A DNA stretch of 64,000 bases from Watersipora subatra (lineage: Eukaryota; Bryozoa; Gymnolaemata; Cheilostomatida; Watersiporidae). The stretch is from assembly GCF_963576615.1 (NCBI RefSeq), contig NC_088708.1:3100001-3164000 (forward strand), read 5' to 3'. Of the stretch, positions 41,401 to 56,400 are shown one piece after another. Position 1 is the first letter of the stretch. Every line of letters begins with the position of its first letter. The notes under the pieces are model-generated. The model was not told the DNA's origin, ran no database searches, and saw only the letters and a list, made by a program, of their open reading frames with translations. The translations under genes were made by a program, and so were the position numbers.

Positions 41401-44400
41401 GTTCATCTAGTATTCATTTTTGTCAAGCTTTCACACCAAGGTTTTCTTATCTATAAATTATGAGCTAAAGCACCCCTTGATTCATTCAGAGCAAGTTCCT
41501 TTTTGACAGAACTATATGTAATCTGAAGAATAGTACTGTTGTACTTGTATTTACTCAAGATAGGTGGAATACATGTAGTTTAAAGGTTGACTTGCAACAA
41601 AATTCACTTTACAGTTATTTGGTATTAAAAGATTCACCATGTCTTACTCTGTTGTGTTGTAGGTGCAAAATATGTGGAAAGGTGATTACAAGATCTTAAA
41701 AGCTCAAAAACAAACAGCCGCCGTAGATTGGAATCTCTTTATTTCGATGACGTAACCACGAAATTTGGTTATCGTCTTGTCACGTATGTTCTCACATGAA
41801 TTGAAAGGCCAATAAAAAGCTCAATATAAAACTTATCGTAGTACTAGTTTATGACAAACACTTCGGGTTTTACCGAAGACCTCATATCAAATATAGATGC
41901 TCGCTACTTTACAGTTTTGTTTCGGTATTATTCAATCGTCAAGTCGTAATCTGATCATGTGACCCAATACTTTGCAAATAATTTCTGCAGCACTTTTCGA
42001 TTATCACAGGTGACCAACAGGCTTGTCATGATTATCAGACAATGATATGTACTCCTTCGAGCTAAGGTTAAAAAGTTTAATGATTTTTTACGGTAAGTTA
42101 TAAGATATCAGTGCTAAAAGTGACAACATTACGATGACGATAAAACAGACGCGTAAGAACAATAGACATAGTTTTATTGAATGCGTGAAGTATATTTGTG
42201 AAAATATTTCGACGAATAAGGTTGCAAGAAAGTGTAAACAGAAACCATCTCTCACAACTACATCACATTTGAGGGTTTTGGAAAGGGAATCCAAACTACG
42301 GCGGTCTTGTGTGGCTGCGATTTTCTGTTCGTTTTTGAGCTTTTAAGAGCTTGTAATCACATTTCCACATATTTTGCACCTACAACACAACAGAGTAAGA
42401 CATGGTGAATCTTTTGATATCAAATAACGGTAATGTGAATTTTGTTGCAAGTCAACCTTTAAAATAGTTTACTCTTCTGGATGGGAGTTGGAGTTGTGCT
42501 CATGAAATGTTAGCCATGAGATAACAACTCTCATGAAAGTCAATTTCACGGGAGTCGCATCATACTGATCGAGTGAGTAACATAGAGAGCAACATGCATA
42601 CTTTAGAGGTAGTGGGTAAACGTTGAACAAAGGCTGTGACAAAGTTCTTTTACAGATATCAATTTATGGCAGAAATGTTGCCAGGCTTGTTCTAGTGCAG
42701 AATGTGTTTGCAAAGATCATCGTGTGTAAACCTTTAATTAATTACTTTACAGAATTGCTTTACTCTGAGCGGGCGACTCTTATCTGGACAACTACAGCTT
42801 GTACTTGACAATACACTACAGGTGGGTGAGACAAAACTGCTCGACGAGTGTAACAACCCGCTTACCTGATATGCTCTGGTCTACCTGGATAGATGACCCT
42901 GTTCTTACTGAGAGTCCATCAACAAACACCTGCCACATACCCTGCTGGTTAGTCCAAGTAACAGCCGTGTGATGCCAGAGCTGGTCATCTAGCGATATGT
43001 CAGTAGGCACTAGGTCATCGTTGACATACAGAAGCAACCTATGGAATATTCTAGTATACAGAATTCATATACTCGAACCCTTGTTAGGTAGACTATGCTC
43101 CTTGGAGATTGAGTTTAACCCCTATAACACAATAGACCTCTTCATTATCCTGTATAATATATAATATATATAATGCTATAATAAATATAATGCTTATTCA
43201 TTGATGTTATAATGCCGCTATATTTATGTCAGTTCTGCATACAACTACAAAACAATTTTAAAATACTCGGGCTAAACAATGTTTACCTAAAAAAAAAGAA
43301 ATTATTAATTTTTAGAATAAGTGTCTGGTTATCCATTTTCTTGCTCTAGCAACTTGAGTTTAACTACAATCAGACCTAGATATCACATTCAACATGTTAT
43401 CAGGTTTATCATTATTACTGGCATATTCTCAATGATTTATTCTTCTTGTGTCATATAAGTGAGTCTGGCACTAGCTAAGTGAACCAGTTACCCAATCAGT
43501 GAGCTGATACCAGAATATCTATGAGAGAGAATAAGAGACGGGGAGAGGGAAGACAGTGAAATAATGAGAAAACAAAATAAAAACAAAATAAAAAAGTAAG
43601 CAAACATTTTAGTTACCATTTTCAACTGACTACGAATTCAACCAATTGAAAATCATGTAAGATTTTATATGCGAGTAAAATTAAAAGTAAAGATTACAGG
43701 TTTAGATCTGTTTACTTGGTTTATAGAAGTCTGGAGTTAAAAAACAGCACAAAAATAGTTTATTTTATATGGAAATTACTACAATTGAGTCACTAATCAG
43801 TAATTATCAAATATTGTTATATAATACTACTAGTAATATATATATATATATACATGCATATACATATTATTTTATTATATACATTATTTTATATATTACT
43901 AGTCAAATGCCCGAATTAATTAATTTGCGTAACTTACCTGAAAAGCTTTACTAAAACAATACTCGTGTTTTGGGCCAGCTTAACAATCGTTACGTGTAAA
44001 GGTTAAGAATGCTAGCTATTAACTGCAAGCAAGCGCTCTAAGTGTGACTATATTAACCAATGTAATGACTATTCGCCTAATAAATCCATTGTATTCCGTG
44101 TAGCTTAACAGTTAAGTGTGCCACCGCTAGATCTGTAGGTCCAAAATCACATTCAGTGCTGTGCGGATTTTTCATTGCTAGATTGTAATTGCTATAACTG
44201 GACACACGGTTTGACAAAAAGACAAACAATAAGATTTATATAGATTTAGACAAGCTTAACTTACTCGTATATAAATTCATAGGCTGCGCTCCATTTTATT
44301 GACGGTTTGAAAAATCTTCCACAGAAATTTATTGATATATATCTTGTGCGCTATTACAGAGATTGTGAGAATATAATATAGCAGCATTACAAACAGAAAC

Positions 44401-47400
44401 TATGATAATAACTATAAACATAAGCTACAGCAACAGCTATAAATATAAGCTATAGCAACTACTATGAATATTAGCTATAACAACTACTAGAAATATAAGC
44501 TATAGCAACTCCAAAGGATATAAGCTATAGCAACTACTATGAATATAAGCTATAGCAACTACTATCAACACAAGCTACAGGATTAGCTATAAAATTGGTG
44601 CTATAAAAGCTACTAGGAGTGTGCAATATAGCAACTTTACCGACTGCAGTCAGAGAGAGTAAAGGCGTTGGCATGCTCATAGTTGGCATAGGAGAACGGT
44701 GTGTCTGAGTTAGAGCTTCTCGTAGACTTCAGCCAAAATGACACAGAAAAGGATGTGTAAGCATTATTTGGTACTGTGACTCGAGAGTAAGAGTTGGCTT
44801 CTCCATCAAATGTTAAAATATAATCCGATGTCAAGACTGTAAAATGATTTAAATATATTGATAAAGTGATGTATTAAATTTCCACATGAACATACTTGCT
44901 GTTTAAAAATAAGATTTTTATTTTCAGTATGATTTTGCTAAAATTATATTTTTTTGTGTAGGATAAAATATATAGCGTAAGATAGTCATTTGCTGGTGAC
45001 CAGTAAAAAACTTTCAATCATTTCTAATAACAAACATCAGCTGTCACCTATCACTTGTCACCTGTCACCAAATTCACGCATTATTTGAGGTATCTGTCTC
45101 CTGTCATGAGAGTCAGCTAACACCTAAATCATTTGTTTTTCCTCATGCTGCCCTAATTGGTGTCATCTGCCAGCCAAATCACCTAGTCACTTGTCAATAT
45201 GCAGAAGTCTATTTTGAGCCACTGCAAAACCCACCTCCTTCGGTACCTTATCTTCAGCAACAACAACCACAGATCAAATCTGAAGGAGGACAATCAATCT
45301 ACAATTCATTACAGTTCATAGTCTTTGGCTTTTACCCGCTTTCTGTAACTTGTTTAGGTGGGTAGACAACTCCCATGTATTCAAAGACTTGCCACTCACA
45401 TATGCTAGCATCTTATGTTAGGAAAAGACAATAAAGGATAAAAAGAAAAGATGGTGAACTACCTTTGTCACAATTCTGACCACCATATCCGCTCTGGCAG
45501 ATGCAGATATAGCCTTCAGTCCGGTCCTCGCAGACCCCATCATTTTGACATGGATTAGAGAGGCAATCGTTAATGTTAACATCACAGAGTGAGCCCCTGA
45601 ACCCTGACAAGCATTCACACCTAAATCAAATAGTCACTTATGTTAAATATAGACATAGATATCAACTGCTGCAGAAATGTTAACTGCAGGAAAAGAGTCA
45701 ACATGAAGACCAACCTAAATGATCCCCAAGAATTGCTGCAGCTGGCTCCATTCAGACATGGTGCACTCCGACATTCATCAATGTCCAGCTCACACAGCCT
45801 ACCGTGATAACCGGGCAGGCAATCGCATCTGAATCCTCCTACCAGATCTATACATGTAGAGTTGTTTGCACAAGGCAAAAAAAAGCATTCATCTATTTCA
45901 AGTTGACAGTTTACACCGGAGTAGCCTGGCTGACATTGACATTCGTAGCCTCCAAAATGATCTAAACATGAGCCGCCGTTGAGGCACGGTTGAGATACGC
46001 ACTCTTCAACCTCGATCTGTAAAGTAGGCACTGACTATAGCATGATTGCTATTAAAGTCATTAATAATCAACACCCATGTGCTGTTTATCGCTTCACCAA
46101 GCTAAGAGAAGGTAAGTTTGGAGAAACTTAAAATGCAAAGAAACTATAGAGTTCTGTAAAAGAAGAAGAAATGACAGACTACATTAGATAAAACCAGTTG
46201 CCAGCCTTCTATGAATAAAGACTTGTTATAGGCATTCACAGTGCATAGTAACGCAGGTGAAGTCATAGTAAGGCATGTAAAGTAACATATTTGCCATTTA
46301 ACGTTTCTGTTGAGACGCTACAGCCTTTGCCTCGCTAGTCACTTGTTCAGTCAGAGTGTGCAGCCATTGCTTTACGTAATGAAAAAGCATCATGAACAAA
46401 ACACTGTATTTACTAGTAGGCTCATTACAGAACCAGTTTGTCAGAATAGCTTTACCTCCAGTCTCGGAGTTATTATACTGTTTCTTGTAATCTGAAGACA
46501 CTGTTCATTGTTATAGATACTAGTTTATTTAAAAAGTTTCACTGCGCTGTGCCTATGTGAGCTAGTCAAGAAAGTTGTACACAGTTAAATATAACTAGTC
46601 CCTAATTTTTACAGCAGCCAGTAGTGCTGAGTTAATAGTCGACAGTTATGTATCTTTGGAAGTTTACCTCGCAGTTTCTCCCAGTCCAGCCAAATGCACA
46701 GATACATATGTAGTTGTCTATCTGATCTGAGCACCGTCCATTATTGCGACAAGGAAAGCTGTGACACTCATTGATCTCCTGCTCACAGAATGTACCTGTA
46801 AAAGTTATTTAAGACCCATTACTCTGGTTATCTACAGTTGTTTCAACAGCAAACTCAAAAGCTATGTGACTAAAGTTAAATACACTGGCTGCAGTTTGTG
46901 TTGTGTCAGCACTTTCATGTGACCAGTAAAATCTACCTGTGAATCCAAGCTGACACTCGCAAAAAAATCCATGAGGTAGGTCATGGCAGGTAGACAATTG
47001 GAGACAAGGCTGATGGAAGCATTCGCTGTACGGCAGGATATCATGGATGGGTGATGAGTACTTTATGTTAGAGGCTACTTCTTGTTGTGGATCATTTTCT
47101 TCAACAGGAAAGCATGGCTGATAAATGAATATGACATAAACATATAAATCTACCTTATATTATAGCCTTATGAAAGTCTACTCTATGTGATGACATAGTG
47201 GACATGATGACAGAGTGTATGTGATAACATAGTAGACATGATGACAGAGTGTATATGATGACAGAGTGTATATGATACCAGAGTGTATATGATGACAGAG
47301 TGTATATGATATCAGAGTGTATATGATGACAGAGTGTATATGATACCAGAGTGTGTATGATGACAGAGTGTATATGATGACAGAGTGTATATGATACCAA

Positions 47401-50400
47401 AGTGTATATGATGACAGAGTGTATATGATGACAGAGTGTATATGATACCAGAGTGTATATGATGACAGAGTGTATATGATGACAGAGTGTATATGATACC
47501 AAAGTGTATATGATGACAGAGTGTATATGATGACAGAGTGTATATGATACCAGAGTGTGTATGATACCAGAGTGTATATGATACCAGAGTGTATATGATA
47601 CCAGAGTGTATATGATACCAGAGTGTATATGATGACAGAGTGTATATGATACCAGAGTGTATATGATACCAGAGTGTATATGATACCAGAGTGTATATGA
47701 TGACAGAGTGTATATGATGACAGAGTGTATATGATACCAGAGTGTATATGATACCAGAGTGTATATGATGACAGAGTGTATATGATGACAGAGTGTATAT
47801 GATACCAGAGTGTATATGATACCAGAGTGTATATGATACCAGAGTGTATATGATGACAGAGTGTATATGATACCAGAGTGTATATGATACCAGAGTGTAT
47901 ATGATACCAGAGTGTATATGATGACAGAGTGTATATGATGACAGAGTGTACAATAAACATTTAAAGAATAGGAATAATAGTTGCAAGCTCTAACTTGGTG
48001 TAATCAGCTTTGTGCTATTTATTACATCTTATGAAATAAAGAGTCATGTGCTGTGTGTTCACAAAAGTAAATATCAATCAGCAGGTATAAAACCCTTTTA
48101 GTTATTTTAAAAATCTATTGGTGTTTCTTGTAACCAAGTATATAAAATTATAAACAAACAGGCCCATAGTTTTAGTTTGCAAGTAGATATGCTTGCTATG
48201 TCAATGTGATATACAATGGACCAGAATAGTGGGCGAGACACAAAGAGACTCATAGTATACTAACCAATGTTTTGACATAGGTTCACATTATTGGCGCCAG
48301 ACTCAAGGGTGGTGAGAGAATTTGAGCAGGGTAGACAATATGTTTTACCCATTTCTGACTGATATGAATCTCTTGGGCAAGGTACGCATGGAGCCAAGCC
48401 TGTCCGTGACACGTAGCCACTGATACATAGAGCTGCAAAGTTGTAATCTGCAGTTAAATTCACTGATATGAAAGCATTGAAAATGGAATCGCTTTAAATA
48501 TACAAAAAGTCATCAAGATATAGGAGCTCAGCTTTCGTAGCAGATCTGTTTGATCTGTTTAGTCTGTTGGTGGGCTCTGGTGTCGACCCCATAGCTACAG
48601 AATAGCCTTGGGGCATATGTAGAGAGCTGCTGTTACCTGTACAATGAGAGGCTGCAGTGGTGGCCATATAGAGGGTTGTATATCTCCTGTAGCATCGATT
48701 ACATTTAGTTTTACCTCTCCTCGGCTGATAGTAACCCCTCTCACAACTTCTACATGGTTTTCTAGGGTCATCCAATCCTGTCGGTGAGTAGCTTCCTGCC
48801 TCGCACAACTCTATAAACATTCAGATTGTCAGGATAGTGAGAGGAAAAACTCTTTGCAGTGTAGAAATAACATAGACATTAAAAGTAGGGAACAAACTTA
48901 GAAAACATACATACACTTAGAATGAAAAGAGATCACAGACAAGCAAACACAGACTTTGAAGAGAGTAAATTGGTTTTTAAAAAACAAAATTATACATAGA
49001 TCAATAAATCAATAAATCAATATATCAGTAAATCAGTAAATCAATAAATCAATAAATCAAGATCAATAAATCAATAGACCAATAAATAGATAAGATGTTA
49101 TAGAGTTATAAAAAACATAGACTTAAAAAGTCTATGATTTTTCATAGACATAAATAGAGGCCATAGACTCAGAAAAGATGGCAAAAATTAATTTTCGGAG
49201 ATTGTTTTGAATATGTTGCCTGTTAATGACTTTCATAAAAAATGATGATGCAAGATATTGAAAGAGTTGGTAGTATGTAGTTGAACAAGTTTGAATGCTA
49301 CAACTTTAAGGGCTGCCTACAGTATAACACACAACCTTCTCAATATGACACACTAAATACTAATATGCTGGTGAGATATAGGAAACTCACTGAAACACTC
49401 ATGGCTATCCTTTGCCCCGGTGCTGTGAGTATTGCTTCCTGCAGCGCAGCGTACACACGTCTCTCTTCCAGGCATGTCTTGGTAATAGCCTACTGGACAC
49501 AACTCGCAGTTCTTGGTCTCATTAAGAAATGTTCCTCGTGGACACATGACTATAAACATATGACTACAGGCTATCACTTAATGTGGTATTTCATCAATTC
49601 TTGGGATGTTCCTTTCTAACTATTGGAGAATCAAACTAGAAGTACAAAGAAAAACTGACTGCAAAGAGGGTTGAAGAAGAGCAGTTGTATAATTAATGCA
49701 GAACATAGATCTAAGTCTGTGATGCTATTGAGTGTGTGAGATCTATGCATACCTCTATGATTTCGGTGTCGTTAGCTCCATCAGGATTATAAAGAATTTA
49801 ACATCATATACCATCATGTGTTTGTTTTTTTTTAAAGTCAGTGCAGAGTAGAGGATGGATGTATAAACATGTAGCGCTACATAGATGCGCAGATGTGTGT
49901 CTATATGTATTTAATATACATTAAATACCGGTCTCTGCATATATGTATGTACATGTAAATGCATGCATCAATGCTAACATAGTTAATCTCACAATATCAA
50001 TATATTCTATTTTTCTCAGCTCATGAACGATCACCTAATGAGCCTTGTTACACGTACTAGTCTATTTTACTCATCGCCTGTTCATTTGCTTCGCACTATC
50101 ATTTCCAAGTGTAGAACATGCCTTACAGTATGTGTTGAATCTAGTTGTCTACTGAACACATAACTCAAGCAGGACTTACAGCACATAGAACCAATGAGGA
50201 CTTGTCCCGCATCGCAGATTGCTTGTCGTTCAATGACACGAAATATCAAATCAGCCAAAAAACCGTCTGGAAGTGAGTAACCGACAAACAAGCCATCCAG
50301 CAAGAATGCTTCAAAGAATGACATCACATCCTACCAAAAGATATTTGCAATTTACTTCAAGCTTTCAAGTGAAATATGCTGACCAATAGAATGAGAGGTC

Positions 50401-53400
50401 AGCAACAGATAGTAAGAATCCTTTGCACATGCAAGCTAAGCAATAAGTTATATTATAGTCCAAAAGGTAACAAGATAACACCAATTGCTGTTCACAAGTT
50501 TAGAAGAAATACAGTAATTTAACAATTTTTTGTAAAGTCTACCTTAAGGAAGGACTGTGCCTCCTGGCCACCGTCAGAGTCAATCAGTTGAATAGAAACA
50601 CGATAGATCAGTATTATGGCACTGCCACTCCGATATGGGACACAAGACTGCTGGGTAAGCACGCTGCTGCAATTGAGCAGTTCACTACAGAGTGTCTGCA
50701 GATGCAGAGACAGTTGAAGACCCACTACATCTACAGATGAGGTCACGAGGGAATACTCCTCACATGAATCACTTATCGATGTGTTACCAGAAAGCAGCAA
50801 CTTGTACACTGGAAAGAGGCTGTCTGCAAGCAGAGCAATGAGAATCTCTCATAAACTTGATCCTCGATTGCAATATGGCCATGTATTCAGCATTGTCCAC
50901 TCTCAGTGTTTCACAAGTACTAGAAGTATATCCTTTATATTCTTCACATATCTGACATACTTCGGTAAACACAAACACAACCATACATTTCCTCATAAGC
51001 GTATTGTGATAGTGCTCACAGAAAACCTTGATGAGTGTTTAATGACTACGCTGTCATGAGGCAGCGACGAACAATAACATGCATGAGCCTACAACTATAT
51101 AAATTAGCTGACATACCATCACTGATCAAGTGAGTTTTGGTTCAAAATTATTTTCTTTATATATTTTTTCCTTTTTACTTAACTATTAGTTGATTTATCT
51201 ATTGATCTAACGATTGAACAAACCATCGATATATCCATCTATCTATTTATTTATCTACTTATCTGCCTATCTATCTACTTATTTATCCATCTACCTATCT
51301 ATATATTTATCTATCTACTTATCTATCCATCTACCTATCTATATATTTATCTATCTACTGTATCTATCTATCTACCTATCTATATATTTATCTACCTACT
51401 GTATCTATTTATCTAGTTATTGATATATATTTATACCATAAAGTGTTGGCCCAACTGCAGAACTGATTTAAACTATTGGGGTAAAATGTAATTTAAAGAT
51501 TTATAGAATTAACCATAACCACACAAATCAAGAGAGTGGAACTAAGTCTAAACTACTCAGGTGCTAATAGAACTCCTCAGGTACTAGTCGAACTACTCAA
51601 GTACCAGTAGAACTACTCAGGTACCAGTAGAACTACTCAGGCACCAGTAGAATTACTCAGGTACTAGTAGAACTACTCAGGTACTAGTAAAACTACTCAG
51701 GTGCTAATAGAACTCCTCAGGTACTAGTAGAACTACTCAAGTACCAGTAGAACTACTCAGGTAATAGTAGAACTACTCGGGTGCTAGTAGAACTACTCAG
51801 GTACCAGTAAAACTACTCAAGTACCAGTAGAACTGCTCAGGTACCAGTAGAACTACTCAAGTACCAGTAGAACTACTCAGGTACTAGTAGAACTACTCAG
51901 GTGATAGTAGAACTACTCAGGTAATAGTAGAACTACTCGGGTACTTGTAGAACTGCTCAGGTACCAGTAGAACTACTCAGGTACCAGTAGAACTACTCAG
52001 GTACCAATAGAACTACTCAGGTACTAGTAAAACTACTCAGGTACCAGTAGAACTACTCAGGTGCTAGTAGAACTACTCAGGTACCAGTAGAATTACTCAG
52101 GTACTAGTAGAACTACTCAGGTACTAGTAGAACTACTCAGGTACTAGTCGAACTACTCAGGTACTAATAGAACTACTCAGGTATCAGTAGAACTACTCAG
52201 GTGATAGTAGAACTACTCAGGTAATAGTAGAACTACTCAGGTACTTGTAGAACTGCTCAGGTACCAGTAGAACTACTCAGGTACCAGTAGAACTACTCAG
52301 GTACCAATAGAACTACTCAGGTACTAGTAAAACTACTCAGGTACCAGTAGAACTACTCAGGTGCTAGTAGAACTACTCAGGTACCGGTAGAATTACTCAG
52401 GTACTAGTAGAACTACTCAGGTACTAGTAGAACTACTCAGGTACTAGTAGAACTACTCAGGTACTAATAGAACTACTCAGGTATCAGTAGAACTACTCAG
52501 GTACTAGTAGAACTACTCAGGTACCATACTTTAAAGCTAACATTGCATATCAGTGAAGAGTTTGGTCAATTTTTTCCCTCAGCAAAACGTTTTCAATCTT
52601 CAGTTCACTTTCCTTGCTAGTAGGTTTCACATAGTAAACAAGGTAGAAGGTGCACCTCAGAGTGTAGCGCAACTTTTTACAAGCATGGTAAAAATATAGT
52701 TCAAAGCTCAGTAAGAGGTATGTATTCTGAACACAGTAAAAACTATACCTCTAAACTCAGCATGATAAAAACTATTTTGTCATTATTCATCAACGATTAT
52801 TTTATGTTTTTCTAAGTAACATTTTGACAGCATCACTTTTTAATTGTACTACTCAAAACCATTTGTTGATTAAAATTTTTACATAACCCATAGGCTCATT
52901 AGCAATTAATCTGTTTTAGCTTTTAGAGGCAAAATCAACAAAACATCAGTTTCCGTGTTGTTTTATTACCAACCTGAGCACTCGGGAATATATTGTGGAG
53001 TTATCTGTCCTTTATCACAGATGATCGGCTCACTTTCCATCTCATATGCCAGCAGTTGGTCTTTCCCACATTGAATCATGCACTCAGCCCATGTATCATT
53101 AGTTTTTTCGCAAGACAACCTGCTAACTTGCAGATTAGCTGCTGCATCGCAGAGCTCCTTCAACTCTACAATTAACACATTCTAGATAAAACACATTCTA
53201 GAATTCTCACATAGTACTTTATGAGCAACGATGAAAACCTACAAAACAACTGTTGGTCTTGAAGCACCGTCAGCACACTCTTTGTGTAGTAAGCTACAAC
53301 GATGAGCTACAGCGATGAGTTACTGCTGATCAGCATCTACTTAAGAGATACTGACAGATCTCAGACACTGACAGATTGTTGTCAGCATCTACTTAAGAGA

Positions 53401-56400
53401 TACTGACAGATCTCAGACACTGACAGATTGTTGTCAGCATCTACTTAAGAGATACTGACAGATCTCAGACACTGACAGATTGTTGTCAGCATCTACTTAA
53501 GAGATACTGACAGATCTCAGACACTGACAGATTGTTGTCAGCATCTACTTAAGAGATACTGACAGATCTCAGACACTGACGGATTGTTGTCAGTATCTAC
53601 TTAAAAGATTTTACATGATCTACTTAAAAGATGCTGACAACAATGATTATTAAAGAATGCTAACAAGATAGTAGTTTATTGATTATGAAGGAAATATAAC
53701 AATTTATCAACTTATCAGCATTGATCATGAAGGATATATAATAGGTTATCAGAAATAGTTTTTCCATTTGTTTACAAGTAATTTCTACTCTAAATACAGT
53801 ATGATTTCTTTACATACTGAACTAACAACTGTTCTCATTAGTAAATAAACAGCTACACATACACAGTATTACCTATACAGAACAGCTCCAATGTGACAGG
53901 TCAGTAGTAGTGTTGGTAAAATATATAGATTTGTAGTGTATCTTTCCAATCAGCTCAACTTGTCTTAGGCTCCATAAAACTTTCATCTCTGTTTATACAA
54001 AACAACTAACCCTTCACATGAATTAAGTCTATTTATCCTAAACTCAATGAGATACTAAAGCAAATGAATAAAGAATTATTAACATATACTGATAGGAAAA
54101 ACAGTCATCATCTAGAGATGCTCTAATAGTCACCCGACTTGACTAGACAAGTTGTCAGGGCATGAATAGACAAGTTGTCAGGGTATGGCTAGGCAAGTTG
54201 TCAGGGCATGACTAGACAAGTTGTCAGAGTATGACTAAAGAATTTGTCAGCACATGACTACACAAGTTGTCAGGGTATGACGAGACAAGTTGTCAAGGCA
54301 TGACTAGACAAGTTGTCAGGGTATGACTAAACAAGTTGTCAAGGCACGACTAGACAAGTTGTCAGGGCATGACTAGGCAAGTTGTCAGGATATGACTAAG
54401 CAGGTTGTCAGGGCATGACGAGGCAAGTTGTCAGGGCATGACTAGACAAGTTGTCAGGGCATGAAGAGGCAAGTTGTTAGGGTATGACTAGACAGGTTGT
54501 CAGGGTATGACTAGACAAGTTGTCAATGCATGACGAAACAAGTTGTCAGCACATGACTAGACAAGTTGTCAGGGTATGACTAAACAAGTTGTCAAGGCAT
54601 GGCTAGACAAGTTGTCAGGGCATGACGAGGCAAGTTGTCAGGGCATGACTAGGCAAGTTGTCAGGATATGACGAGGCAAGTTGTCAGGGTATGACTAAAC
54701 AAGTTGTCAAGGCATGGCTAGACAAGTTGTCAGGGCATGACGAGGCAAGTTGTCAGGGCATGACTAGGCAAGTTGTCAGGATATGACGAGGCAAGTTGTC
54801 AGGGCATGACTAGACAAGTTGTCAGGGCATGAAGAGGCAAGTTGTTAGGGTATGACTAGACAGGTTGTCAGGGTATGACTAGACAAGTTGTCAAGGCATG
54901 ACGAAACAAGTTGTCAGCACATGACTAGACAAGTTGTCAGGGTATGACTAAACAAGTTGTCAAGGCATGGCTAGACAAGTTGTCAGGGCATGACGAGGCA
55001 AGTTGTCAGGGCATGACTAGGCAAGTTGTCAGGATATGACGAGGCAAGTTGTCAGGGTATGACTAAACAAGTTGTCAAGGCATGGCTAGACAAGTTGTCA
55101 GGGCATGACGAGGCAAGTTGTCAGGGCATGACTAGGCAAGTTGTCAGGATATGACGAGGCAAGTTGTCAGGGCATGACTAGACAAGTTGTCAGAGCATGA
55201 TGAGGCAAGTTGTCAGGTGAGCAACCTGATTAGACCTATTACATAGCCCAACTCTGAAAACTGAAGTCTATAATCTATGATGATAGTAGCAGTACTTTTA
55301 TTTATTAATATATTACCTCCAACTGAAAATTATCTAAAAAAAAATCAATATTTATCATCATACCAAAACCTTTCCATTAGAATATGATATGTTTAAACAA
55401 GGGTACTTCACCTGGTTGACAAAGTCAGAGAAACTAAAACAATTGAGTCCATATTAGAAAAGTACAGCTGAGAATTATTGCATGAGACATGAAAAGACGG
55501 TCAATATTGGAGCTAAGCGTAAAACCGTGAGTGGTTGACTCTTGTAAGTGTGATAAACCCAAAAGCAAAAATAAAGTCACATAAACATAAAAGAAAGGAA
55601 CTACTAAAGTTGTAAAAAACATTGCTTTCCTGTTATAGAAAGTCAGAACTTGATGTGATAATCACTGAGTTGAGATATAAACCTCATTGCTATGAAACTG
55701 TAAGATGTTTGGCTAGCAGCGTCTCTCCATCGCTACTGTAGTTGTTTATCTACTATTTGGCACCATATGAAGCACCAGAATTGATTACCAAAATGAACAT
55801 ATGCATTAGGTAATCCAGGAGAGATGATCAAGTCACAACTATAAACACACATATGTATACTGTGACAGATGAGAGCAAAATCTCTACAATCAGAGCCCAA
55901 GTTAGAGAAAAAGCTAAGACACCACAAAAATATGTTTTTTTTTCATTTTGTATTAATAGCCCAACAAACAGTTATTTCCACACAAAACAAACTGAATTAG
56001 TCAAAGTTACAGTAAACATTAGCGGAAGTACCTACCCTGTCTAGTCAAGTTGTATAATTGTCACCTGATGCCATATCAGTTATTACTACTCACCCAATAC
56101 TGTGACATTGAATGCGCAGCTTGCAGTGTTATTGGCCAAATCGCTGGCTGTCACTTCGACAGAAGTAACTCCATATCTCCACGAGTGACTAAATGTATGG
56201 CTTATAGATATGATCAGGTCAGCTTGGTTTGAGGGACGATTGACATACTGCTCAACAGAGTTATCAGAAAACTCAGGCTCTGTTATGTTGACCTTCGCGA
56301 GAAGTGTGGACACGGCAGGAGGCGGAGGCACACAGCTTTCCACAACTGGTCTGGTCTGATCCACTATCTAAAGGTCATTACTTCAATTGTCGGGTGCAGT

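Noticed and set aside
47155..47986. Overlapping 115-260-codon reading frames rich in His, Ser, Tyr
   Set aside because: Products of the 17-bp minisatellite, open in more than one frame because of the repeat.
50784..50996. A cysteine-containing minus-strand frame that looked like an extra exon upstream of exon 12
   Set aside because: No donor gives a matching phase with a reasonable exon, whereas exon 11 joins exon 12 directly (phase 1 to 1) and aligns with the SVEP1 linker.
53328..55215. Regular repeats with spacers resembling a CRISPR array
   Set aside because: Units are directly adjacent without unique spacers, and the DNA is plainly eukaryotic; they are minisatellites.
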